Below, piece after piece: positions 8,535-17,482 of a stretch of DNA of 64,000 nt (its first letter is position 1; each line of letters starts with the position of its first letter). The notes beneath the pieces are model-generated. The model was not told the DNA's origin, did no database searches, and saw only the letters and a list, made by a program, of their open reading frames with translations. Source of the DNA: Allobosea sp035944375 (GTDB lineage: Bacteria; Pseudomonadota; Alphaproteobacteria; Rhizobiales; Beijerinckiaceae); NCBI RefSeq assembly GCF_035944375.1, contig NZ_DASZBE010000007.1; one strand, 5' to 3'. The translations under genes were made by a program, and so were the position numbers.

Positions 8535-10385
8535 ATGACAGAGACAGCCATGAACGAGCGTCCCGCTCCGACCACGTTCCAGCCGGCGGCGCAAGGGCTC
8601 ACCCTCGCTCCGGCGCCGCTGCCCGCGGCGGGGACGACCCCTGCCGGATTGCAGGACAGGGCGGTGTTGTCGCGCCGCCGCTGGCTGGTGCTCGGCCTCA
8701 ATCTGGCGACGCTCGCGGTGCTTCTTTACGGCCTGGCGCAGGTTCTCGGCACGGGCGGCTGGACATTTGCGGACGGCGCCATCTTCGTCGCCTTCCTGTT
8801 CGGAGCGCCTTGGACGGTGCTGGGCTTCTGGAACGCGGTGCTCGGCTTCTGGCTGCTGCATGGCGTGAAGGACGGGCTCGAGCGGGTCGCCCCCTTCGCG
8901 GCCGCCGGCGATCTGCCGACGCCGATCACGGTCCGCACCGCCATCCTGATGACGCTGCGCAATGAGGACCCGGCGCGCGCCTTCGCCCGCTTGCGCGTGG
9001 TCAAGCAGAGCCTCAACGCGACGGGCGAGGGCGGCTGGTACGACTATTTCGTGCTGTCCGACACCAATGATCCCGAGGTCGCGGCCGCCGAGGAGCGGCT
9101 TGCCGCCGCATGGCAGCAGGAGGCGGGAGAGGACGGCCGCATCACCTATCGCCGCCGCACCGACAATGCCGGCTTCAAGGCCGGCAATGTCCGCGATTTC
9201 TGCGAGCGCTGGGGCGCCGACTACGAACTCATGCTGCCGCTCGACGCCGACAGCGTGATGTCGGGCGAGGCGATCGTGAAGCTGACGCGGATGATGCAGG
9301 CCTATCCGAGGCTCGGCATCCTGCAGAGCCTGGTCGTCGGGATGCCGAGCCAGTCGGCGTTCGCGCGCATCTTCCAGTTCGGCATGCGCCAGGGCATGCG
9401 CCCCTACACCATGGGGTCCGCCTGGTGGATCGGCGATTGCGGCCCGTTCTGGGGGCACAACGCGCTCGTCCGCATCGCCCCCTTCCGCGATGGCTGTCAC
9501 CTGCCGGTGCTGCCGGGGCGCCCGCCGCTGGGCGGGGCGGTGATGAGCCACGACCAGGTCGAGGCAACGCTGATGCGCCGGGCCGGCTACGAGGTTCGCG
9601 TGCTGCCGGTCGAGGGTGGCAGCTGGGAGGAAAACCCGCCGACCATGCTCGACTTCGCCAAGCGCGACCTGCGCTGGTGCCTCGGCAATCTGCAGTACCT
9701 CAAGCTGATGGACATCCCCGGCCTGCAGCCGATGAGCCGCTTCCAGCTGTTCTGGGCGATCCTGATGTTCCTCGGCCTGCCGGCCTGGACGCTGATGATC
9801 GCACTGCTGCCGCTGAAGGTCATCGAGGACCGCGGGCTCGCCGATTATCCTACTGGGCTCGCTGCCGGGCTCTATCTGCTGTTCCTGGGAATGTATCTCT
9901 CGCCCAAGCTCGCGGGCTTCGCGGACATCCTGCTCGCTCCGGGCGGTGCCCACAGCTATGGCGGGCGGCTGCGCTTCGTGGCGTCGGCGGCGATCGAGGT
10001 CGTCTTCGCCTTCCTGCAGGGTGCGGTGTCGAGCTTCCGCACGACGCTGTTCATGATCGGGCTGCTGTTCGGGCGGTCACGCATCGGCTGGGGCGGGCAG
10101 GCGCGCGACGCCCATGCGCTCTCGCTGGCGACGGCCTTCGCCGGACTGTGGCCGCATCTGCTCTTCGCGGTCTATCTGTTCGGCACGCTGGCGGTGATCT
10201 CGCCGACGGTGCTCATCTGGTCGCTGCCGCTGACGGCAGGCTACCTGCTGGCGGTGCCCTTCGCGATGGCGACGGCCCTGCCGGCGCTCGGCGCCTGGTT
10301 CGCGCGGAAGGGGCTCTGCGGCATCCCCGAGGATTTCGACCCGCCGCCGGTGCTGCAGGCGATCCGCGCCGAGGCCCGTTCATGA
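8535..10385 (+). CDS. mdoH: glucans biosynthesis glucosyltransferase H
   Basis: About 616 residues. Membrane-embedded GT2 enzyme that polymerises glucose from UDP-glucose into the linear backbone of osmoregulated periplasmic glucans while exporting it. Two N-terminal helices (LVLGLNLATLAVLLYG; FLFGAPWTVLGFW) precede the catalytic domain with NEDPARAFARL, LPLDADSVM (DxD-type), GHNALVR and the acceptor motif QLRW-equivalent RDLRWCLGN; at least four further helices follow. Family proteins are usually 600-850 residues. ATG 8535 and ATG 8550 are both plausible starts; neither has a strong ribosome site. The usual partner mdoG is not in the window. It overlaps the next gene by four bases (ATGA). 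Confidence 0.93.
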   Translation: MTETAMNERPAPTTFQPAAQGLTLAPAPLPAAGTTPAGLQDRAVLSRRRWLVLGLNLATLAVLLYGLAQVLGTGGWTFADGAIFVAFLFGAPWTVLGFWNAVLGFWLLHGVKDGLERVAPFAAAGDLPTPITVRTAILMTLRNEDPARAFARLRVVKQSLNATGEGGWYDYFVLSDTNDPEVAAAEERLAAAWQQEAGEDGRITYRRRTDNAGFKAGNVRDFCERWGADYELMLPLDADSVMSGEAIVKLTRMMQAYPRLGILQSLVVGMPSQSAFARIFQFGMRQGMRPYTMGSAWWIGDCGPFWGHNALVRIAPFRDGCHLPVLPGRPPLGGAVMSHDQVEATLMRRAGYEVRVLPVEGGSWEENPPTMLDFAKRDLRWCLGNLQYLKLMDIPGLQPMSRFQLFWAILMFLGLPAWTLMIALLPLKVIEDRGLADYPTGLAAGLYLLFLGMYLSPKLAGFADILLAPGGAHSYGGRLRFVASAAIEVVFAFLQGAVSSFRTTLFMIGLLFGRSRIGWGGQARDAHALSLATAFAGLWPHLLFAVYLFGTLAVISPTVLIWSLPLTAGYLLAVPFAMATALPALGAWFARKGLCGIPEDFDPPPVLQAIRAEARS

Positions 10386-11140
10386 CTGCCGCTCTCCACG
10401 CACCCGGTACGGCGCGGGCCATCGGCCGGTCGCTGCGCGTCTATCACGGTGACAAGTCCCGCAACGGCGCCATGGATGCGCTCTATGGCCGCTTCCTCAA
10501 GCCCGGCGAGCTGGCCTTCGACATCGGCGCGCATGTCGGAGACCGGATCTCCTGCTTCCGTCGGCTCGGCGCGCGCGTGGTCGCGCTCGAGCCGCAGCCG
10601 GGCCCGGCGCGCGCGCTGCGGCTGATCCATGGCCGCGACCCGCAGGTGACCCTCGTCGAGGCCGCCTGTGGCGACGCCGAGGGCGTCGTGCGGCTGAGGA
10701 TCAACAGCGCCAATCCGACGGTTTCGACCGCGTCCGACGCCTTCATCGGGGCTGCCAGCGGGGCGGATGGCTGGAAGGAGCAAGTCTGGGACCGCGAGAT
10801 CGAGGTGCCCAGCACCACGCTCGACGCGCTGATCGCCCGGTACGGCCTGCCCGCCCTGCTCAAAATCGACGTCGAGGGCTTCGAGGCCCATGTACTCGCG
10901 GGGCTGACGCGCGCCGTGCCGGTGATCTCTTTCGAATTCACGACGATCCAGCGCGACGTGGCCGAGGCCTGCCTCGCCCTGCTGGAAACGCTGGGTCCCT
11001 ACCGCTTCAATGTCGCGCTCGGCGAAAGCCAGCAGCTCGAACTGGGGGCCTTCGCCAGCGCCGAGGCGATGGGCTGCTATCTGCGGGACCTTCCCCATTC
11101 CGCAAATTCGGGCGATGTCTACGCCCTCCTGCAGAACTGA
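10382..11140 (+). CDS. FkbM family SAM-dependent methyltransferase
   Basis: 252 residues. Motif I is AFDIGAHVGDRISCF near residue 45, with the acidic VVALEPQP that follows, and the family-typical LLKIDVEGFEAHVLAGL near residue 160 that defines the FkbM group. Such enzymes O-methylate sugars or polyketides. The start ATG at 10382 overlaps the mdoH stop (ATGA), which implies coupled translation; with mdoH upstream, a role in methylating periplasmic glucan is attractive but unproven. No signal peptide is present, so it would have to act on a cytoplasmic or membrane-inner-face substrate. Confidence 0.88.
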   Translation: MTAALHAPGTARAIGRSLRVYHGDKSRNGAMDALYGRFLKPGELAFDIGAHVGDRISCFRRLGARVVALEPQPGPARALRLIHGRDPQVTLVEAACGDAEGVVRLRINSANPTVSTASDAFIGAASGADGWKEQVWDREIEVPSTTLDALIARYGLPALLKIDVEGFEAHVLAGLTRAVPVISFEFTTIQRDVAEACLALLETLGPYRFNVALGESQQLELGAFASAEAMGCYLRDLPHSANSGDVYALLQN

Positions 11141-11152
11141 GACCCGATCACG

Positions 11153-12130
11153 ATGCGCGCCAACCGCCTCCGCCTCGCCTTCTTCGCCCTGGCCCTGTCA
11201 GCCGCGCCCGCCTTCGCGGCCAGCGACGTGGCGGTGGAGGTCAGGAACGAGTCCGAGCCGGTGCTCTGCGCCGAGAAGGACAACGTCACCATCAAGGCGA
11301 TCTCGCCCGAGGTGCGGCGCTTCCAGATCGAGGCCGCGCATCCGGCCTATATCGCCGGGCTGGTGCGCGACAACTGGGATGCGGACTGGACGGCCTGCGA
11401 CATGACGGGCGACCCCGTCTTCGCCGCCGTGACGCCGCCGCGGCGCGTCACCTTCTACGAGAGCATCGAGTACTGGCTCGTCGGCTACACCTTCCCGACC
11501 TTCTGGCGGCCGTCCGAGACGACGTTCAAAGTCGGTGACCGCGTCGAGAAGGGCCTGCATCTCGTCCAGCTCTGGAAGCTGGGCAAGGACCGCTCGCACG
11601 AACTGCTCGTGGTCTATCCTCAGGATGGCTACTGGCGCGCCCGGCCGATGCCGCCCGCGCCGCTGCCGGCCACCGCCTATGGCTCGTCCTTCCTGGTCGG
11701 CCCGATCGTGCAGGACGGCGCCCGCCCGGTCGTCAACATCCGCGAGATCGAGTTCGACCCGAAGACGGTCTCGTTCAAGATGAGCTTCAGGGACGGCTCC
11801 TCCGGTACGCTGAAGCTCGACAGCGTCGACGAGAACCGGATGGTGCTCGACGTCGTCCTCGACCGGCCGGTCGGCGGCGGCAATGCCTTCGTTGCCCTGC
11901 GCTCGATGTACGTCACCGAGTTCAACAACGACGTCGCCCGCATCGCCATCCGCGAGCCCGGCGCCAAGGGCTGGCGCGAGGAGCCGCTGATGCCCTTCAC
12001 CAGCGGCAAGGCGACCGATGTCTGGATGGGGCGGACCACGCATTCGCGCCACAACACCTCCTCGCCCGACATGGTGTTCCGCAATTTCTCCAAGGACCCG
12101 AACCCGCCGGCCCGGGCCGAGAAGAAATAG
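11153..12130 (+). CDS. exported protein of unknown function
   Basis: 325 residues. A classical signal peptide (LRLAFFALALSAAPAFA, probable cleavage after AFA near residue 22) marks it as periplasmic. The mature part is rich in beta-strand-like alternations and lacks membrane helices; it contains two cysteines (VLCAEKD and TACDMTG) that could form a disulfide. I recognise no family. It begins 12 bases after the FkbM methyltransferase, in an operon headed by mdoH, so involvement with periplasmic glucans or envelope carbohydrate is a reasonable guess. It ends in a charged tail (ARAEKK). Confidence 0.8.
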   Translation: MRANRLRLAFFALALSAAPAFAASDVAVEVRNESEPVLCAEKDNVTIKAISPEVRRFQIEAAHPAYIAGLVRDNWDADWTACDMTGDPVFAAVTPPRRVTFYESIEYWLVGYTFPTFWRPSETTFKVGDRVEKGLHLVQLWKLGKDRSHELLVVYPQDGYWRARPMPPAPLPATAYGSSFLVGPIVQDGARPVVNIREIEFDPKTVSFKMSFRDGSSGTLKLDSVDENRMVLDVVLDRPVGGGNAFVALRSMYVTEFNNDVARIAIREPGAKGWREEPLMPFTSGKATDVWMGRTTHSRHNTSSPDMVFRNFSKDPNPPARAEKK

Positions 12131-12239
12131 AGCGGTCGCGCCTCGACAGGGAACGCATCGCGGCGATGCCGCGTTGCGGCATGACGCGGGCCGCGCAGCG
12201 CGCTAGCTTCGCCTGAGATCGTCAACCTCCGGGATCGTC

Positions 12240-13046
12240 ATGCCTCGCTTCGCCGCCAATCTGTCGATGATGTTCAACGAATGGGCCTTCCTCGACCGCT
12301 TCAAGGCGGCGTCGGATGCCGGTTTCGAAGCTGTGGAATTCCTGTTCCCCTATGAGCATCCGGCCGAGCAGGTCGGGCTGGCCCTGGCCGGCGGGCATCT
12401 CGAGCAGGCGCTGTTCAATCTGCCGCCAGGCGATTTCGCCAAGGGCGAGCGCGGCATCGCGGCGCTGGCCGGCCGCGAGGACGAGTTCCGGGCCGGCGTC
12501 GAGACGGCGCTGGCCTACGCCCATGAGACCGGCGTCAAGCGCCTGCACATGATGGCGGGACTGGCCGATCCCGACGATGCGACGGCGCAGGCGACCTATC
12601 GCGCCTCGCTCGCCCATGCCGCCGATGCGCTGGCCCCGCACGGGATCGAGCTTCTGCTCGAGCCGATCAACGGCAAGGACATGCCGGGCTATTTCCTGAA
12701 CGATTTCGACCGGGCCGCGGCCTATGTCCGCGAGTGCGGGCGGGACAATGTCAGGCTGCAGTTCGACATGTATCACTGCGAGCTGATCCATGGCGATGTG
12801 GCCGGCCGGCTGAAGGCGCTGTTCCCGCTCGTCGGCCATGTCCAGATCGCGAGCGCCAATGGCCGCCACGAGCCCGACGACAAGGGGCCCGATTATCCGC
12901 AGCTCTTCGCGCTGCTCGACGACCTCGGCTATGACGGCTTCGTCGGCTGCGAGTACCGGCCGCGCGCGGGCACGCTCGAGGGGCTCGGCTGGTTTGCGCC
13001 CTATCGCCGGCACGACCTGCGGCCCGATCCGCTGGACGTGGCGTGA
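12240..13046 (+). CDS. hyi: hydroxypyruvate isomerase family protein (Hyi/OtnI)
   Basis: 268 residues of a TIM-barrel xylose-isomerase-like protein. It starts PRFAANLSMMFNEWAFLDRF, the characteristic beginning of hydroxypyruvate isomerases, and carries the metal and acid residues E in LLLEPIN, D/H in QFDMYHCE, H in GHVQIA and E in GCEYRP. The enzyme interconverts hydroxypyruvate and tartronate semialdehyde; close relatives (OtnI) use 2-oxo-tetronate. The glyoxylate carboligase partner genes are not nearby. Its TGA overlaps the glucokinase ATG by one base, so both are co-translated. Confidence 0.9.
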   Translation: MPRFAANLSMMFNEWAFLDRFKAASDAGFEAVEFLFPYEHPAEQVGLALAGGHLEQALFNLPPGDFAKGERGIAALAGREDEFRAGVETALAYAHETGVKRLHMMAGLADPDDATAQATYRASLAHAADALAPHGIELLLEPINGKDMPGYFLNDFDRAAAYVRECGRDNVRLQFDMYHCELIHGDVAGRLKALFPLVGHVQIASANGRHEPDDKGPDYPQLFALLDDLGYDGFVGCEYRPRAGTLEGLGWFAPYRRHDLRPDPLDVA

Positions 13047-14044
13047 TGCCGCCCTTCGCCTGGCCGGTCCTGGTCGCCGACATCGGCGGGACCAATTGCC
13101 GCCTTTCGCTGGTCGAGCAGGCGGGCGCCCAGCCCGTTCATCTCGCCCGCATCGCGACCGGCAGCCAGGCCACGCCCGAAGCCGCGTTGGAGAGCGTGCT
13201 GGCGACTCTCGCCCAGCGCCCGCGCTCCGCGATCCTCGCCGTGGCCGGTCCGCTCGAAGGGCGCACCGCACGGCTGACCAACGCGAACTGGACCTTCGAC
13301 GGCCCCGGCCTCGGCCGGGCGCTGGGGCTGGAGCAGGGGCTCCTCGTCAATGATTTCGAGGCGCAGGCCGCTTCGCTCGCCGTGCTCGGAGCCGGGGACG
13401 TGACGACGCTGGTGGCGGGAGAGCCGGAAGCCGGTGGCACGCGGCTCGTGCTGGGGCCGGGCACCGGCTTCGGCGCTGCCGCCCTCGTCACGCGCGCCGG
13501 GCGCAGCGTGCTGGTGCCGACCGAAGCGGGGCATATCGGCATCGGCCCAGAGGACCCGACCGAGGAGAAGATATGGCCGGCGCTGGCTGCCGGGCTGCCG
13601 CGCGTCACGGTTGAATCACTGCTCAGCGGCGACGGTCTGGTTCGCTTCCACCGCGCCGTTGCCGACAGCTCCGGCCTGCGCGAGCCCGATGTCAGCGCCG
13701 CGGATGTGACGACCCTGGCGCTCGACGGGGAGCCGGCCGCACTGATGGCCGTCATCTGTTTCTGGCGGCTGCTGGCCCGCGTCGCCGGCGATCTCGCGCT
13801 TGCCTTCAAGGCGACGGGTGGCGTTTATCTCTCGGGCGGGATCGTGCCGCGCCTGCTGCCGCTCGCCGAACGCGGCGCGATCAGGTCCGTCTTTGCGGCC
13901 AAGCCGCCGATGGAGGATCTCGCCGCGCGCTTTTCGCTGCATGTCATCACCGCCGGCGACGGTGCCGAGCGGGGCATGGCCGCGATCGCCGCCGCGCCCG
14001 AGCGCTTCGGCCTCGACGATCCCGCACGCTTGTGGTTTGGCTGA
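13046..14044 (+). CDS. glk: glucokinase
   Basis: 332 residues, the size of proteobacterial Glk. The ATP phosphate loop is ADIGGTNCRLSL near the N-terminus; LTNANW and the LGPGTGFGAAAL loop near residue 140 are family motifs, with the glucose-binding EAGHIGIGP following and a C-terminal GGVYLSGGIVPRL adenosine loop. It phosphorylates cytoplasmic glucose to glucose-6-phosphate. ATG 13046 shares one base with the hyi stop. Translation couples it to hyi; a GTG for the next gene lies within its last codons. In this neighbourhood it could feed UDP-glucose for MdoH. Confidence 0.93.
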   Translation: MPPFAWPVLVADIGGTNCRLSLVEQAGAQPVHLARIATGSQATPEAALESVLATLAQRPRSAILAVAGPLEGRTARLTNANWTFDGPGLGRALGLEQGLLVNDFEAQAASLAVLGAGDVTTLVAGEPEAGGTRLVLGPGTGFGAAALVTRAGRSVLVPTEAGHIGIGPEDPTEEKIWPALAAGLPRVTVESLLSGDGLVRFHRAVADSSGLREPDVSAADVTTLALDGEPAALMAVICFWRLLARVAGDLALAFKATGGVYLSGGIVPRLLPLAERGAIRSVFAAKPPMEDLAARFSLHVITAGDGAERGMAAIAAAPERFGLDDPARLWFG

Positions 14045-15141
14045 CCACGGCGCGCCGGCCGGCGGGCCCGAACGGACCGCTCGCCCCCGCCTTGTCTGCC
14101 ATCCTCCCGATTCAGGTTCTGCGGGCGCTCGCCGCCTTCATGGTGGCCGTGCATCACGTCCAGCCCGACGCCGCGGTGCTGGCGCGGCTGGCGGGGCAGC
14201 CCTTCGCCGGCAGCGATCTGCTGCCCTGGATGGCGGGCGTCGACATCTTCTTCGTCGTCTCCGGCTTCATCATGGTGCATGCCTCGGCCTCGCTGTTCGA
14301 CCGGCCGGGCGCACCCGCGCTGTTCCTGAAGCGGCGGCTGGTCCGAATCGTGCCGCTCTACTGGGCGGCGACGACGCTGTTCCTGCTGATCGCTCTGGCG
14401 CTTCCTGCGACGCTCAACTCGGCGGCGCCGAGTGCCGGGCAGATCGCGGCCTCTTATCTGTTCTGGCCCGCTCTGTCGTCGAGCGGGCTGGTGCAGCCGG
14501 TCTATTCGCTCGGCTGGACGCTGAACTACGAGATGCTGTTCTACGCGCTGTTCGCCATGGCGCTCGCCCTGCCGCGCGCCGTCGTCGTGCCAGCCGTGAC
14601 GCTGGCGCTGGCCGCGCTGGTCGGCGGCGCGGCGCTTGCGGGGCCGCTGCCGCTGCCCCTCGGCTTCTGGGGCCAGCCGATCGTGCTCGAATTCGCGGCC
14701 GGCATGGGGATTGCGCTGCTGCATCGGCGTGGCTTGCAACTGGGCCACGGGGTGCGCTTGAGTCTTCTCGCCGCGGCGCTGGGCCTGCTGCTGTTCGGCC
14801 GGCACCTGCCGCTGGGGGCCGGCCCCTGGCGCGACCTGGCGGTGCACGGCTTTGCTGCTGCGCTGATGGTCCTGGCTGCGGTCACCGGGTCCCGCGAGCC
14901 GGCCGCGCCTTCAGTGCTGACGATAGCGCTCGCCCGGATCGGCGATGCCTCCTATGCGCTCTATCTCGTCCACCCCTTCGTGATCAGGGGCCTTCGCGAG
15001 ATCTTCGCGCGGCTCGGGCTGTTCGAGCCCGGCCTTTTCGTCGCGACCGCCCTGACGGGCGCAGTCATCGCGGCGCTTCTGGTTCACAAGCTGTTCGAAG
15101 TCCCGGTGACGCGCACGCTGCGGCGCTGGACGGGCGCCTGA
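14032..15141 (+). CDS. acyltransferase 3 family membrane protein (possible OpgC-like)
   Basis: 369 residues, about ten hydrophobic helices. Family motifs: IQVLRALAAFMVAVHHV at the start (the catalytic HH/H region), GVDIFFVVSGFIM, and RRLVRIVPLYW. Members transfer acetyl or succinyl groups to envelope carbohydrates; OpgC/MdoC, which succinylate periplasmic glucans, belong to this family. The start is uncertain: GTG 14032 overlaps glk by 13 bases, and a TTG about 60 bases further in is possible. Co-direction with mdoH and glk makes glucan acylation the most likely role, but O-antigen or other polymers are alternatives. Confidence 0.85.
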   Translation: MVWLTTARRPAGPNGPLAPALSAILPIQVLRALAAFMVAVHHVQPDAAVLARLAGQPFAGSDLLPWMAGVDIFFVVSGFIMVHASASLFDRPGAPALFLKRRLVRIVPLYWAATTLFLLIALALPATLNSAAPSAGQIAASYLFWPALSSSGLVQPVYSLGWTLNYEMLFYALFAMALALPRAVVVPAVTLALAALVGGAALAGPLPLPLGFWGQPIVLEFAAGMGIALLHRRGLQLGHGVRLSLLAAALGLLLFGRHLPLGAGPWRDLAVHGFAAALMVLAAVTGSREPAAPSVLTIALARIGDASYALYLVHPFVIRGLREIFARLGLFEPGLFVATALTGAVIAALLVHKLFEVPVTRTLRRWTGA

Positions 15142-15151
15142 GGCGAGGCCT

Positions 15152-15490
15152 TCAGTCGAGGCGGCGGCCTTTGAGCGACTGGCCGACGACGCCTCCGGCG
15201 CGGCGCCGCTCCGCTCGCTTGGCCTTGATCGCCGCGACATGCTCGGGCTGGGGGTGATAGCCGCGCTCCATGATCTCGAGCGAGTATTCCTCATAGGTCA
15301 GGCCGAGCGCCTCGGCGTTGTCCTCGCGGCGCAGGGCGATGTCGCGCGGCTTCTTCCACGCTTTGCGGTGGGCGAAGCGCCAGTCGAAGAAGCGGCCGAT
15401 CCGGCCCGTTCCGGTCTCGGAACGGCGCCTGCGCTCCTTGAGCGGCGGCCCACCATTGTGGCCGATTCCGATGGGGCGCTGGCGCGACAT
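15152..15490 (-). CDS. small basic protein with IGHNGGPPL motif, unknown function
   Basis: 112 residues. After SRQRP it has IGIGHNGGPPL, a short glycine-rich motif that I have seen at the start of many small uncharacterised alphaproteobacterial proteins. The rest is highly basic (RRRRSETGTGR, KAKRAERRRAG) with a tryptophan-containing middle and a plausible helix. A very strong ribosome site (GGAGGAGGAAGC) precedes ATG 15490, which decides against the longer frame. It is convergent with the acyltransferase and divergent from the ABC-F gene. Basic character would suit nucleic-acid binding, but this is speculation. Confidence 0.75.
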   Translation of the reverse strand: MSRQRPIGIGHNGGPPLKERRRRSETGTGRIGRFFDWRFAHRKAWKKPRDIALRREDNAEALGLTYEEYSLEIMERGYHPQPEHVAAIKAKRAERRRAGGVVGQSLKGRRLD

Positions 15491-15627
15491 GCTTCCTCCT
15501 CCGGTCCGGGGATCCCATAAGGCTACGGGCCCGGATGGTTTTCGCAAGCGCCGTGCCATGGCCTGCGGGCGTGACATCGGGGGGCTGCCGGTCTATCCCG
15601 CCATCCATCTCCCTTCACGGACACGCC

Positions 15628-17445
15628 ATGGCCCCCTTGCTGCATCTGCGCGACGTCGCGCTCACCTTCGGCGGACAGCCGCTGCTGGAGGCGGCCGAGA
15701 TCGCGGTTTCGGCCGGCGAGCGTGTCTGCCTCGTCGGGCGCAACGGCTCGGGCAAATCGACCCTGCTGAAGATCGCAGCCGGCCTCGTCGATCCCGACAA
15801 GGCCGAGCGCTTCGTCCAGCCGGGCTGCACCGTGCGCTATCTGCCGCAAGAGCCGGATTTCAGCGGCTACAAGACCTCGCTCGCCTATGTCGAGGCGGGG
15901 CTGGGGCCGGGTGACGACGCCTATCGCGCGCAGTATCTGATCGAGGAACTCGGCCTCACCGGCGAGGAGGATCCGGCGACGATGTCGGGTGGCGAGTCGC
16001 GTCGTGCGGCGCTGGCGCGCGTGCTGGCGCCGGAGCCCGACATCCTGCTGCTCGACGAGCCGACAAACCATCTCGACCTGCCGGTGATCGAATGGCTGGA
16101 GCAGGAGCTGAAGTCGCTGCGCTCGGCGATGGTGCTGATCAGCCATGACCGGCGCTTCCTGACGAACCTGTCGCGAGCGACGATCTGGCTCGATCGCGGC
16201 CTGACCCGGCGCATGGACCGGGGCTTCGGCGAGTTCGAGGCCTGGCGCGACGAGGTGCTGGCGCAAGAAGAGCTCGACCGCCACAAGCTCGACCGCAAGA
16301 TCGCCCGCGAAGAGGACTGGCTGCGCTATGGCGTCAGCGCCCGGCGCACCCGCAACCAGCGCCGTCTGGGCGAACTCCACGGCCTGCGCGAGCAGCGCCG
16401 CACCGCGCGTTTCGCCGTCGGCAGCGTCAAGCTGGAGGCCAGCGAAGCGCAGACCTCGGGCAAGCTGGTGATCGAGGCGGTCAACGTCTCCAAGGCCTAT
16501 GGCTCGAATGTCGTGATCAAGGATCTGTCGCTGCGCGTCGCGCGCGGCGACCGGATCGGCATCGTCGGCCCCAACGGCGCCGGCAAGACGACGCTGATCA
16601 ACCTTTTGACCGGGCAGCTCGCGCCCGATTCCGGCACGGTGAAGCTCGGCGTCTCGCTGGAGATGGTCACGCTCGACCAGCGGCGAGAGAGCCTCGACCC
16701 GGCGACGCCGCTGGGCGACGCGCTCACGGGCGGTGGCTCGGACCAGGTGATGGTCGGCGACACGCCGCGCCATGTGATCGCCTATATGAAGGACTTCCTG
16801 TTCCAGCCGCTGCAGCGGCGCACGCCGGTCGGTGCCCTGTCGGGCGGCGAGCGCGGCCGGCTGATGCTGGCGCGCGCGCTGGCGAAGCCCTCCAACATGC
16901 TGGTGCTGGACGAGCCGACCAACGATCTCGACCTCGAGACGCTCGACCTGCTGCAGGAGCTGCTGGCCGACTACAAGGGCACGGTGCTGCTGGTCAGCCA
17001 TGACCGCGACTTCATCGACCGCGTCGTCTCGGCGACGCTGATCTCGGATGGCGACGGCGTTTGGACGGAGTTCGCCGGCGGCTACACCGACATGCTCGCC
17101 CAGCGCGGGCGCGGCGTCGGTGCGAAGGTCAGGGTGGCCCCCAAGGCGGGCGCCCCGGCGGCGGAACCGGCAGCGGCCGCCCCCGGCACGCCAGCCGCTC
17201 CGACTGCCAAGCGCAAGCTCTCCTTCAACGAGAAGCATGCGCTGGAGACGCTGCCGAAGACGATCGCGGTGCTGCAGGCGGAGGCCGCCAAGCTCAACCA
17301 GGCGCTCGCCGGCGATCTCTACACGCGCGACCCGAAGCTCTTCGCCAAGGCCACGACCCGGCTCGAAGAGGTGACCCGCGAGATCGCCGGGCTCGAGGAG
17401 CGCTGGCTGGAACTGGAGATGCTCCGCGAGGAGATCGGCGCGTAA
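15628..17445 (+). CDS. ABC-F family ATPase (Uup-like)
   Basis: 605 residues with two ABC cassettes in tandem and no membrane segments. First cassette: Walker A GRNGSGKST, signature SGGESRRAALAR, Walker B ILLLDEPTNHLDL. Second: GPNGAGKTT, LSGGERGRLMLAR, MLVLDEPTNDLDL. The linker between them (about residues 210-270) is helical and charged, and the C-terminal ~80 residues form a predicted coiled coil (KTIAVLQAEAAKLNQ...ERWLELEMLREEI) as in Uup. ABC-F proteins act on ribosomes or DNA repair intermediates rather than in transport. ATG 15628 was chosen because the conserved start APLLHLRDVALTFGG follows directly. Confidence 0.92.
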   Translation: MAPLLHLRDVALTFGGQPLLEAAEIAVSAGERVCLVGRNGSGKSTLLKIAAGLVDPDKAERFVQPGCTVRYLPQEPDFSGYKTSLAYVEAGLGPGDDAYRAQYLIEELGLTGEEDPATMSGGESRRAALARVLAPEPDILLLDEPTNHLDLPVIEWLEQELKSLRSAMVLISHDRRFLTNLSRATIWLDRGLTRRMDRGFGEFEAWRDEVLAQEELDRHKLDRKIAREEDWLRYGVSARRTRNQRRLGELHGLREQRRTARFAVGSVKLEASEAQTSGKLVIEAVNVSKAYGSNVVIKDLSLRVARGDRIGIVGPNGAGKTTLINLLTGQLAPDSGTVKLGVSLEMVTLDQRRESLDPATPLGDALTGGGSDQVMVGDTPRHVIAYMKDFLFQPLQRRTPVGALSGGERGRLMLARALAKPSNMLVLDEPTNDLDLETLDLLQELLADYKGTVLLVSHDRDFIDRVVSATLISDGDGVWTEFAGGYTDMLAQRGRGVGAKVRVAPKAGAPAAEPAAAAPGTPAAPTAKRKLSFNEKHALETLPKTIAVLQAEAAKLNQALAGDLYTRDPKLFAKATTRLEEVTREIAGLEERWLELEMLREEIGA

Positions 17446-17482
17446 CGGCCGCGATCGGCGGCCTGCTGGCAGGGAAACGACG

